Shown piece by piece: positions 1 through 6,332 of a stretch of 13,037 nt of DNA. The stretch is taken from contig JBBRYK010000079.1 in NCBI GenBank assembly GCA_038237665.1, positions 1 to 13,037 of the forward strand, given 5' to 3'. Both the position numbers and the translations under genes were made by a program. The DNA is from JBBRYK01 sp038237665. Lineage in GTDB: Bacteria; Actinomycetota; Thermoleophilia; Gaiellales; Gaiellaceae. The stretch's first letter is position 1, and each line of letters opens with the position of its first letter. The notes beneath the pieces are model-generated. The model did no database searches. It was not told the origin of the DNA and worked only from the letters and a program-made list of their open reading frames with translations.

Positions 1-43
1 AGACCAGCCACGTCGGGGGTCTGTCCCCTGACGTGGCTGGTCT
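1..43. repeat. REP-like palindromic hairpin element (copy 1)
   Basis: The first and last 14 bases are perfect reverse complements. A G-T wobble and four G-C pairs then close a 5-nt loop (TCTGT), giving a stem of about 19 bp. Its core (7-30) is identical to 6246-6269. The GGGG-loop-CCCC core is typical of REP/REPIN-type elements mobilised by IS200-like RAYT transposases; that assignment is from general knowledge, and no transposase is visible here. It lies 47 nt past the glpX stop, so the RNA hairpin could also end or stabilise the glpX transcript, but no U-tract is visible before the window ends. Confidence 0.75.
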
Positions 44-90
44 GGACACGGCCCTAGGGGCGAGGAACGCGCCGGAGCAGCCGCGGCCGG

Positions 91-1068
91 CTAGCGCTCG
101 CGGCCGGTCAGGAGCGAGAGCTTCGGCGCGTCGTGCTGCGCCTCGATCCGGCGCACGGTGCCCGAGCGCGAGCGCATGACGATCGACTCGGTCGCGGCAC
201 CTTCCCGCGTGTAGCGGACACCTCGGAGCAGCGCCCCGTCGGTGACCCCGGTCGCCGCGACGAACACGTCCTCGCCCGCGACGAGGTCGTCGGTTCTGAG
301 CACGCGATCGACGTCGTACCCCGCGTCGGCGAGCTTCCGCCGCTCCTCATCGTCCCGCGGCCAGAGGCGGCCCTGCATCGCGCCTCCCAGACACTTGATC
401 GCAGCTGCGGAGATAACCCCCTCGGGTGTCCCCCCCACGCCCATCAGCATGTCGACGCCGCTCCCGGGCCGGGCCGCAGCCAGTGCCGGCGCGACGTCCC
501 CGTCGGTGATCAGCCGCACCTTCGCTCCGACGTTGCGGAGCTCGGCGATCAGCCCCTGGTGTCGGTCTCGCTCGAGAACGACAACGGCGACCTCGGTCGT
601 CGCGATTCCCTTGGCCTCCGCGACGCGCTTGACGTTCTCGGCCGGCGGCGCCTCGATGTCGATTGCGTGGGCCGCCTCCGGCCCGACCGCGATCTTGTCC
701 ATGTACACAGCCGCTCCCGGGAAGAACATCGACCCGCGCTCGGCAACCGCGATCACCGCGATCGCGTTGGGCTGGCCGTTGGCCGTCAGCCGCGTACCCT
801 CGAGCGGGTCGACGGCCACGTCGACCTCGGGCCCGGAGCCGCTTCCGACCTCCTCGCCGTTGTAGAGCATCGGCGCCTCGTCCTTCTCCCCCTCGCCGAT
901 GACGACGACTCCGGCCATCGCGACCGTGTCGAGCATGAGCCGCATCGCGTCGACCGCCGCCTGATCGGCCGCAATCTTGTCGCCGCGCCCGACCCAGCGC
1001 GCAGCGCCCATCGCGGCGGCCTCCGTCACCCGCACCAGCTCCAGCGCGAGGTTCCGATCGGGTCGCAT
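91..1068 (-). CDS. glpX: class II fructose-1,6-bisphosphatase (GlpX)
   Basis: Cytosolic metal-dependent enzyme that hydrolyses fructose 1,6-bisphosphate to fructose 6-phosphate, the committed step of gluconeogenesis. The 325-residue protein resembles the mycobacterial GlpX through its whole length. It starts with the family segment RNLALELVRVTEAA, then GRGDK (28-31), the metal/phosphate motif GEGEKDEAP (58-66), DPLEGT (87-92), and the later ITDGDVA and GVGGTPEG segments. Many homologues read DP(I/L)DGT, so the Glu in DPLEGT is a conservative change. The ATG at 1068 fits the conserved N-terminus. A GTG at 1080, preceded by AGGA at 9 nt, would add four residues and is a real alternative. The gene follows argS by about 31 nt on the same strand and is probably co-transcribed with it. 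Function is confident; the start is less so. Confidence 0.93.
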   Translation of the reverse strand: MRPDRNLALELVRVTEAAAMGAARWVGRGDKIAADQAAVDAMRLMLDTVAMAGVVVIGEGEKDEAPMLYNGEEVGSGSGPEVDVAVDPLEGTRLTANGQPNAIAVIAVAERGSMFFPGAAVYMDKIAVGPEAAHAIDIEAPPAENVKRVAEAKGIATTEVAVVVLERDRHQGLIAELRNVGAKVRLITDGDVAPALAAARPGSGVDMLMGVGGTPEGVISAAAIKCLGGAMQGRLWPRDDEERRKLADAGYDVDRVLRTDDLVAGEDVFVAATGVTDGALLRGVRYTREGAATESIVMRSRSGTVRRIEAQHDAPKLSLLTGRER

Positions 1069-1099
1069 CCCGGCGGTCACCGGGACGAATCCTACGAGG

Positions 1100-2623
1100 T
1101 CACATGCGTTCAGGCGCCTCGACCCCAATCAGGTCGAGACAGCGGGCGACGACTGTCCGTGTGGCGCGCACGAGACCGAGCCGGAACGCTTGCGCCTCGC
1201 TCTCCAGCACCCGGTGCTCGTGGTAGAAGCGGTGGAAGTCGTCGGCGAGACGGATCGCATAGACGGTCAGCTGATGCGGCGCGCGCCGCTCAACGGCCTC
1301 CGCCACGACCTCCGGGAAGTCGGCGAGCCGCTTGACGAGCTCCCGCTCCTTCTGCGCGAGCTCCGGGGGCGGCTCAGCCGAGACGGGCGCGCCTCCTGCG
1401 TTTCGCTCGATGCCGGCCGTGCGAGCGTGCACGTACTGAACGTAGTAGACGGGGTTCTTCTGCGAACGCTCGGCAGCGAGGTCCACGTCGAGCTCGATCG
1501 TCTGGTCTGGCCCTCGGGAGACGAGGTACCAGCGGGCCGCGTCGACGCCGATCTCGTCGATCAGCTCGTCGAGCGCGACCAGGTCGCCCGCCCGCTTCGA
1601 CATCTTCGTGGTCTGGCCGCCGCTCGTCAGGTGGACGAACTGGTAGAGGAGCACCTCGACCCGCTCGGGGTCGTAGCCGAGCATCCGCGCGATCGCCGCG
1701 TACCAGAGGCGGGTTCCGTGGTGATCGGCGCCGAGGACGTAGATCGCTCGGTCGAATCCCCGCTCGAGCTTGTCGATCAGGTAGGCGACGTCGGCAGCAC
1801 GGTAGGTCGGCAGGCCGCCTTGCTCGGGCGAGCGGATCAGGACGCGATGGTCGGTATCCCCGTATGCCGACGACCTCGCCCAGAGAGCTCCGTCCCGCTC
1901 GTAGGTGTCCAGACGCGGAAGCACATCCGGCAGCCGCTGCTCCAGCTCGCTCTGCAGCGCCCAGCTGTCGAAGTGGACGCGGAAGCGCTCGAGTGTCGCC
2001 TCGATCTGCGCAAGCATCGGCGGGACGGGGTCTCCGTCGATCCGTGCGAGCTCGCCGATATAGGCGCCGCGGTATCCGTCCTCGGGCGGCTCCTCTCCGC
2101 GCCGGACGGCGTCGACCGACGCGCGGAACCGTTCCATCTGGGTGCCCGCGTCGTTGTAGTAGTACTCGCGCTCCACGCCGTGGCCCGCAAAGGCGAGAAG
2201 CCGAGCGACGGCGTCGCCGTACGCCCCGTTCCGTGCGGCGGAGACCACGATTGGCCCTGTCGGGTTGGCCGAGACCATCTCGACCTGGACGCGCTCGGCC
2301 TTCTCCACGAAGCTGCCGCCGTAGTCCACGCCGTCGTCGAGCGCCTCGCCGAGGGCCTCGCCGAACCACGCGCCGGTCAGCCAGAGATTGACGAAGCCCG
2401 GCCCGGCCACTTCCGCCCTGTCGACGTCCGGCAGCGTTGCGGCACGCTCGGCCAGCTCGAGCGCGAGCTCGCGGGGCGATCGCCCCGTCGCACCGCCCAG
2501 GCGCAGTGCGACGTTCGTCGAGTAGTCGCCGTGCTCGGGGCGCGCCGGCCGCTCGAGCTCGACCGCCTCGCCGGCAAGGCCGGAGAGCGCGGCCTCGAGG
2601 CGCGCGAGCGGGCTAGCCGGCAA
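1100..2623 (-). CDS. argS: arginyl-tRNA synthetase with degenerate HIGH motif
   Basis: Class I synthetase charging tRNA-Arg with arginine. About 507 residues (family usually 550-590). Domains in order: N-terminal additional domain with HGDYSTNVAL (31-40), catalytic Rossmann fold beginning VSANPTGP (117-124), GADHHGT (298-304), signature loop KMSKR (340-344), and a DALR anticodon domain ending in the characteristic APERM. The expected HxGH after NPTGPx reads VVSA (126-129) with no gap in the alignment, so both histidines are absent while everything around is conserved. The start is taken as TTG 2623, overlapping the channel gene by 11 nt. It is the only start codon just before the first conserved helix, and the next ATG upstream lies far inside the channel gene. 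No good ribosome-binding site is seen, so translation may be coupled to the upstream gene. Confidence 0.9.
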   Translation of the reverse strand: MPASPLARLEAALSGLAGEAVELERPARPEHGDYSTNVALRLGGATGRSPRELALELAERAATLPDVDRAEVAGPGFVNLWLTGAWFGEALGEALDDGVDYGGSFVEKAERVQVEMVSANPTGPIVVSAARNGAYGDAVARLLAFAGHGVEREYYYNDAGTQMERFRASVDAVRRGEEPPEDGYRGAYIGELARIDGDPVPPMLAQIEATLERFRVHFDSWALQSELEQRLPDVLPRLDTYERDGALWARSSAYGDTDHRVLIRSPEQGGLPTYRAADVAYLIDKLERGFDRAIYVLGADHHGTRLWYAAIARMLGYDPERVEVLLYQFVHLTSGGQTTKMSKRAGDLVALDELIDEIGVDAARWYLVSRGPDQTIELDVDLAAERSQKNPVYYVQYVHARTAGIERNAGGAPVSAEPPPELAQKERELVKRLADFPEVVAEAVERRAPHQLTVYAIRLADDFHRFYHEHRVLESEAQAFRLGLVRATRTVVARCLDLIGVEAPERM

Positions 2624-3635
2624 CGGACTCGCGGGAGGCGAACATGTTCTCGACGGCGCGAAGCTCTTCGCGCGTGCCGACGGCGACGACGACGTCACCA
2701 TCGTCCAGGACAGCCTGGGGCCCGGGCGTCGTATCGAACATCCCGTCGCGCTTGCGGAGAGCGACGATGTACGCACCGGTGAGCGTGTGCACCTGGAGAT
2801 CGCCGATCGACTTCCCCGTCTGGCCGCTGCCGTTCAGGACCTGGATCTCCTCGAACCGGAAATCGTCGCCCGGCGAGCCGGTGACCACGTCGAGGAAGGC
2901 GGTGACCTGAGGCTTCAGGACGAGGTTGGCCATCACGCGGCCGGCGGCGAGATACGGCTCGACGATTCGGTCTGCGCCGGCCAGGCGGAGCTTCTTCGCA
3001 GCTTCCTCGTCAGAGGCGCGGGCGACGATCAGCAGGTCGGGTCGCACGTTCCGCGCCGACAGGGTGATGTAGAGGTTGTCGGCGTCGTCATCCGAGGCGA
3101 CGACCAGGCCGCTCGCGCGTGCGAGCCCGGCCGCGGCGAGGTCCTCGTCCTCGGTCGCGCTTCCCTCGATCAGCAGGTCTCCCGCCTCGCGCGCGGCGGC
3201 GATCGCATCCGGATTGAAGTCGATGATCACGTACTGCCGGCCCTGCTGGCGAAGCTCGGCGGCGACGCGACTGCCGACTCGACCATAGCCGCAGATGATC
3301 AGGTGATCGGTCAGCCGGTCGATGATTTGCCGTCTCCTCCGCTCGGCCCAGGCGCCGGTGACCACGCCTCGGGCGATTACCTCGACGAGCACCGCCGCGA
3401 GGTAGCCGTAGATTGCCATTCCGGTGAGGATCAACACGATCGTCACGAGTTCTCCACCGATGCCGCGCGGGACGGTGTCGATGCCCGTCAGCGAAATCGT
3501 CACGACTGCGCGGTAGAGGGCCTTGTGGAAGCTCTCGCCGAGAACCGCCAGAAACGCGCCGGTGCCCGCGCCGACGACCGCGAAGAACGCCGCTACCGCG
3601 AGCGCGAAGTGCCGGAGCGTGAAGCCCGTGTCCAC
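2613..3635 (-). CDS. two-TM channel-like protein with RCK (TrkA_N/TrkA_C) domains, atypical selectivity filter
   Basis: 340-residue membrane protein. It has TM1 (about 8-30), a pore-loop region (about 38-57), TM2 (about 62-88), a Rossmann RCK domain with GYGRVG (116-121) and acidic D139 closing the second strand (NAD-type), and a TrkA_C-like lobe (about 255-335). This is the MthK/Kch layout of a ligand-gated K+ channel. Where K+ channels carry TVGYGD, this protein has LTGIDT (49-54) inside an otherwise alignable VVTIS...P loop, so K+ selectivity cannot be assumed. The start is GTG 3635 with no Shine-Dalgarno; a -10-like GATACT ends 6 nt upstream, which would make the message nearly leaderless. 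The gene diverges from the DUF3467 gene across 17 nt and runs into argS. Family is confident; ion specificity is unknown. Confidence 0.85.
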   Translation of the reverse strand: MDTGFTLRHFALAVAAFFAVVGAGTGAFLAVLGESFHKALYRAVVTISLTGIDTVPRGIGGELVTIVLILTGMAIYGYLAAVLVEVIARGVVTGAWAERRRRQIIDRLTDHLIICGYGRVGSRVAAELRQQGRQYVIIDFNPDAIAAAREAGDLLIEGSATEDEDLAAAGLARASGLVVASDDDADNLYITLSARNVRPDLLIVARASDEEAAKKLRLAGADRIVEPYLAAGRVMANLVLKPQVTAFLDVVTGSPGDDFRFEEIQVLNGSGQTGKSIGDLQVHTLTGAYIVALRKRDGMFDTTPGPQAVLDDGDVVVAVGTREELRAVENMFASRESVAG

Positions 3636-3640
3636 GCGAG

Positions 3641-3647
3641 TAGTATC
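3641..3647. promoter_or_regulatory. candidate shared -10 element for two divergent leaderless genes
   Basis: The 17-nt gap between the two GTG starts contains TAGTATC. Read on the plus strand, TAGTAT (3641-3646) sits 6 nt before GTG 3653. Read on the minus strand, GATACT (3647 to 3642) sits 6 nt before GTG 3635. Each matches TATAAT at 4 of 6 positions including the key A2 and T6, and each would put transcription start about at the GTG. Neither gene has a Shine-Dalgarno. No convincing -35 is visible on either side, so this is a candidate. Confidence 0.45.
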
Positions 3648-3652
3648 CCGGC

Positions 3653-3955
3653 GTGGACAGCGAGGGAGCCGAGCGCCAGCTCAACATCCACCTGGATCCG
3701 TCGCATCTCGGTGGCGTGTACGCGAACTTTGCCAACATCAGCTTCTCCGACTACGAGTTCACGATCACGTTCGCCCGGATCGACCACGAGGTCGAGGAAG
3801 GTGACGTGCCCGGGGTCGTCGTGTCCCGGGTGAACCTCTCGACCCGGTTCATGAAAGAGCTGCTCGACGCCATGCAGGACTCCTGGTCGAAATGGTCGAC
3901 CAGTGAGGGGATCCGGAACCTGCCCGAGGTTCCGCCCAGCGGAGACCAGTCCTAG
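3653..3955 (+). CDS. DUF3467 family protein
   Basis: Small soluble protein of 100 residues. The central block GGVYANFANISFSDYEFTI, followed by a strand, a VVSR turn and a C-terminal helix (MKELLDAMQDSW), is the signature of the DUF3467 family, widespread in bacteria and without an established function that I know of. There is no signal peptide, membrane segment or obvious catalytic motif. GTG 3653 is the only start that fits, with no Shine-Dalgarno and a -10-like TAGTAT just upstream, so a leaderless message is likely. Its TAG stop overlaps the TAG of the convergent M48 protease gene in a shared CTAG. Family call is firm; function unknown. Confidence 0.85.
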   Translation: MDSEGAERQLNIHLDPSHLGGVYANFANISFSDYEFTITFARIDHEVEEGDVPGVVVSRVNLSTRFMKELLDAMQDSWSKWSTSEGIRNLPEVPPSGDQS

Positions 3956-5163
3956 GGCTTCCCCTGCCGGGCCTTCCAGGCCTCGACCATCGCGATTCGC
4001 TGCACGGGCGTCGGGTGCGTCTCGAGCAGGAGGTACGACCAGGTCGGCGGATTCGGTTCGTTGAGGTCGGTGCGCGTGAACTGAGCGAACAGCTTCTCTG
4101 CGGAGACCGGGTCACGCACGGTCCGGAGCGCCATCCAGTCGGCCTCCGCCTCGATGTGCCGGGAGATCTCGTTGTTGAGAGGAGTAGATCCGACCTGGAG
4201 CGCAACGAGGACGAGCAGCGCAAGCGGAACCGCCGCGGCCTCGCGCATGCCTCCCTTGCGGCGCGTCAGGCGTTCGATCAGGAAGGCGCCCGGAAGCGCG
4301 AACAGCGCGTACCAGGCGAGCCCCTTGAGCAGGTGATTCCGGGCCTGATGGCCGTACTCGTGCGCGACCACGACCCGCACCTCCCGCGTCGTGAAGCGTC
4401 TGTCCAGCAGCGTGTCCCAGAGGACGACGCGGCGACTTGGCCCGAGCCCGAACGTATACGCGTTCACCGCTTTTGTGCGGTCACTGACCTTCTGGATGCG
4501 AATCGGAACGTCAGCCACGCCCTCTTTGGTCGCGATGGCCTTCGCCTGCGCGGCGAGCTGACGGTCGGGAAGCCGCTTGAGCCCCGTGGTCAGGTACGGC
4601 GAGACGAACAGGAAGAGCGCCGCCAGGCCGACGAAGGCGGGGCCGCCGACGAGCCACCAGAATCGCCCCAGGACCCCGGCGAGGCCCATGACGATCAGGA
4701 GCGCGAGGCAGAGGAAGAGAAACTGGCCGGCCAGCAGGAACCAGTTGGCGAAGATGATGTCGAGGACATTGCCCTCGGCAAGTCCGTAGTGGCGCTGCCA
4801 GAAGAAATCGGCGATCTGGAAAGGAAGCTGCGTCAGCCAGGCGATGGCAAAGCCCAGCATCCCGAGCAGCATCCCGGTGCCGATCCGGCCCGCGGCCGAT
4901 TCCTTCGTGAAGCGCTCGCCGCGCAGCGCGTAGTACACGAATGCCCCGAGCAGGGCCAGCTGGGAGGCGACGAAGCTCCAGCGCTCGAAGCGGCCGAAGT
5001 CGTCGGCACGCCGCAGGATGCGCTCGGAGAAGAACCGATGCGCATCGAGCTGAGGCAACTTCAGGTCGTCCGGGACGACGCTGCTCGTCCAGAGGAAATA
5101 CGCAGCCACAGACCAGACCCCGGCGAGCGCGGCTAGTGTTGCGGCCCGCCCGAGGGTCGGCAT
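3952..5163 (-). CDS. M48 family (Ste24/CAAX protease-like) integral membrane zinc metalloprotease
   Basis: 403-residue polytopic protease. Hydrophobic segments lie at about 7-26, 63-80, 93-112, 136-165 and 168-192. The zinc motif HEYGH (268-272) is followed by two more hydrophobic segments (about 280-297 and 309-325), then NEISRHIEAEAD (331-342), where E338 should be the third zinc ligand, and a C-terminal ETHPTPVQRI block. The order matches Ste24-type M48 peptidases with an M48_N region. In bacteria these are membrane proteases of uncertain substrate, often tied to membrane protein quality control; prenylated substrates are not implied. The start is taken at ATG 5163. In-frame ATGs at 5178 and 5187 would add 5 or 8 residues, and none of the three has a clear ribosome-binding site. 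Its start shares CATG with the divergent phosphoesterase gene and its stop shares CTAG with the DUF3467 gene. Confidence 0.88.
   Translation of the reverse strand: MPTLGRAATLAALAGVWSVAAYFLWTSSVVPDDLKLPQLDAHRFFSERILRRADDFGRFERWSFVASQLALLGAFVYYALRGERFTKESAAGRIGTGMLLGMLGFAIAWLTQLPFQIADFFWQRHYGLAEGNVLDIIFANWFLLAGQFLFLCLALLIVMGLAGVLGRFWWLVGGPAFVGLAALFLFVSPYLTTGLKRLPDRQLAAQAKAIATKEGVADVPIRIQKVSDRTKAVNAYTFGLGPSRRVVLWDTLLDRRFTTREVRVVVAHEYGHQARNHLLKGLAWYALFALPGAFLIERLTRRKGGMREAAAVPLALLVLVALQVGSTPLNNEISRHIEAEADWMALRTVRDPVSAEKLFAQFTRTDLNEPNPPTWSYLLLETHPTPVQRIAMVEAWKARQGKP
5134..5156 (+). promoter_or_regulatory. candidate -10 and ribosome-binding site of the phosphoesterase gene
   Basis: GAGGG at 5152-5156, five bases before ATG 5162, is a good Shine-Dalgarno and fixes that start. 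TAGTGT at 5134-5139 is a plausible -10, but no clear -35 is seen. Both lie inside the first codons of the divergent M48 gene on the opposite strand. Confidence 0.4.
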
Positions 5164-5890
5164 GCGCGTCGCGGTCATTTCGGACATCCACGGTAACTTG
5201 CACGCGCTGGAGGCGGTTCTGGCAGCGGTCGACGACGAATCGCCGGATGCCGTCTGGTGCCTCGGGGACATCGTCGGCTATGGCCCACGGCCGAACCGAT
5301 GCTGTACCGCCGTGGCCGCGCGAACAGAACTGTCCCTAGTCGGCAACCACGACCTCGGGGTCCTGGGATCGATCGACCTCGACGGGTTCTCGCCCGAGGC
5401 GGCCGAGGCCGCCGTGTGGACCCGAGGTGTGCTTTCGGCGGCAGCGCGGACGTATCTCGAGGGGCTTAGCCCAGCCGGAAGCCAGGAGGGCGTCGAGCTC
5501 TTCCACGGCAGCCCGAGCGATCCCGTCTGGGACTATGTGCTCAGCGGTGATTCCGCGCTCCAGGCCTTGGAGCTGACCACCGCGCCGGTCGTCCTCGTCG
5601 GGCATAGTCACGTCCCGATTCAGGTGCTCCTCGCCGACCGAACACTCTCCGGTGGGCTCGCCCCCGGCGGCACCGAGATCGACCTCTCGGAGGGGCGGTG
5701 GCTGCTCAACCCAGGGTCGGTCGGCCAGCCGCGCGACGGCGATCCGCGCGCCGCCTACCTCCTGCTCGACCTCGCCGCCGGACGGGTCGTCTTTCGCCGG
5801 ACCGAATATCCGATCGAGGCCACCCAGTTGGAGATCAGGGAGAGAGGGCTGCCCGATGCGCTCGCTGAGCGCCTGGGTCGCGGCGTGTAG
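5162..5890 (+). CDS. calcineurin-like metallophosphoesterase (YfcE/MJ0936-type)
   Basis: 242-residue cytosolic metal-dependent phosphoesterase. All superfamily motifs are present in order: D8-I-H10 (SDIHGN), GDIVGYGP (35-42), GNHD (61-64), H115 (LFHGSP), GHSH (147-150), and the NPGSVGQPRDG segment (183-193) common to the single-domain bacterial and archaeal subgroup. Members cleave various phosphodiesters, so the substrate cannot be named. ATG 5162 begins exactly at the first strand and has GAGGG five bases upstream. The start codon overlaps the oppositely oriented ATG of the M48 gene within CATG. The 3' end overlaps the lipoprotein gene by 35 nt, so the two are probably one transcript. Confidence 0.9.
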   Translation: MRVAVISDIHGNLHALEAVLAAVDDESPDAVWCLGDIVGYGPRPNRCCTAVAARTELSLVGNHDLGVLGSIDLDGFSPEAAEAAVWTRGVLSAAARTYLEGLSPAGSQEGVELFHGSPSDPVWDYVLSGDSALQALELTTAPVVLVGHSHVPIQVLLADRTLSGGLAPGGTEIDLSEGRWLLNPGSVGQPRDGDPRAAYLLLDLAAGRVVFRRTEYPIEATQLEIRERGLPDALAERLGRGV

Positions 5891-6221
5891 CTGTGTCGTC
5901 CTCGTCGCAGGCTGCGGCGGCTCGTCGGGGCCGAGGCTGCCTTCGGACTACGCGGGTCCGGCCGCGCTGCAGGCGGATCAAGCCGTAGTCCTGCTCAGGG
6001 GCCGGTCGACCTGCACAGCTCGGCGCCTCCTCCTCGCGATGCAGAAGGAGGCGATCCGCCAGGTCAACGCCCACGCGATCCCTCCCGCGCTTCAAGAAGG
6101 GCTCCTATCGCGTATCAACGACCTGGTCGGGGTCGTCGAATGCGGGCCGCCGATCAACGCCACGCCGGCGCCGGCCGCGAGGGCCACCGCGCTCGCCACC
6201 TGGATTCGCGCCCACTCCTAG
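5856..6221 (+). CDS. small putative lipoprotein of unknown function
   Basis: 121 residues beginning with a short hydrophobic signal and a lipobox LVAGC (16-20), so C20 should be lipidated and the mature protein anchored outside the cytoplasmic membrane. The mature part is about 100 residues with two further cysteines, C53 and C96, that could form a disulfide, and a helical middle (about 55-95). I do not recognise a domain. ATG 5856 is preceded by a purine-rich GAGAGG about 7 nt upstream. The gene overlaps the phosphoesterase gene by 35 nt in another frame, which argues for translational coupling but not for a shared function. The lipobox and ribosome-binding site support a real gene. Confidence 0.75.
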   Translation: MRSLSAWVAACSCVVLVAGCGGSSGPRLPSDYAGPAALQADQAVVLLRGRSTCTARRLLLAMQKEAIRQVNAHAIPPALQEGLLSRINDLVGVVECGPPINATPAPAARATALATWIRAHS

Positions 6222-6245
6222 CCCTGGCCGGACAGGTCCGCGGCG

Positions 6246-6269
6246 GCCACGTCGGGGGTCTGTCCCCTG
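6246..6269. repeat. REP-like element (copy 2, degraded right arm)
   Basis: These 24 bases are identical to 7-30 and carry the same GGGG-TCTGT-CCCC core. The right arm past 6269 no longer mirrors the left arm, so only about 8 bp of stem (with wobbles) can form. The element lies 25 nt after the lipoprotein stop and about 20 nt upstream of the arsR -35 box, where it could separate the two transcripts. Confidence 0.7.
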
Positions 6270-6290
6270 GCATGTCTCCAAGAGGCAGGT

Positions 6291-6319
6291 TTGACGCATC
6301 GATGTTCGTCGATTAGATT
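6291..6319 (+). promoter_or_regulatory. arsR-arsM promoter
   Basis: A -35 box TTGACG (6291-6296, 5 of 6 to consensus) and a -10 box TAGATT (6314-6319, 4 of 6) are separated by exactly 17 nt. Transcription should begin near 6326, leaving only about 7 nt before ATG 6333. The spacer is filled by an inverted repeat (see operators), the usual arrangement for ArsR-family repression. Confidence 0.75.
6298..6313. promoter_or_regulatory. ArsR operator O1
   Basis: ATCGA-TGTTCG-TCGAT, an inverted repeat matching at 6 of 8 dyad positions, lies exactly between the -35 and -10 boxes. The arm length and 6-nt gap resemble the ATCAA-N6-TTGAT operators described for ArsR-family repressors. Binding here would block RNA polymerase. 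Confidence 0.65.
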
Positions 6320-6332
6320 GATGGCCGTCGAT
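6317..6332. promoter_or_regulatory. ArsR operator O2
   Basis: ATTGA-TGGCCG-TCGAT is identical to O1 at 13 of 16 positions and is centred 19 bp downstream. It overlaps the end of the -10 box and the predicted transcription start and ends immediately before ATG 6333. It contains the in-frame ATG 6321, which argues that 6333 is the real start. Confidence 0.55.

Noticed and set aside
977..2782. A 601-codon open frame on the plus strand opposite argS
   Set aside because: It mirrors argS codons in GC-rich DNA, shows no recognisable domain and is rich in Arg, Asp, Glu and Val runs. The minus-strand frame is an unmistakable ArgRS.
6291..6332. Upstream starts (TTG 6291 or ATG 6321) for arsR
   Set aside because: TTG 6291 is part of the -35 box and ATG 6321 lies within operator O2, upstream of the predicted transcription start. 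ATG 6333 is the first usable start.
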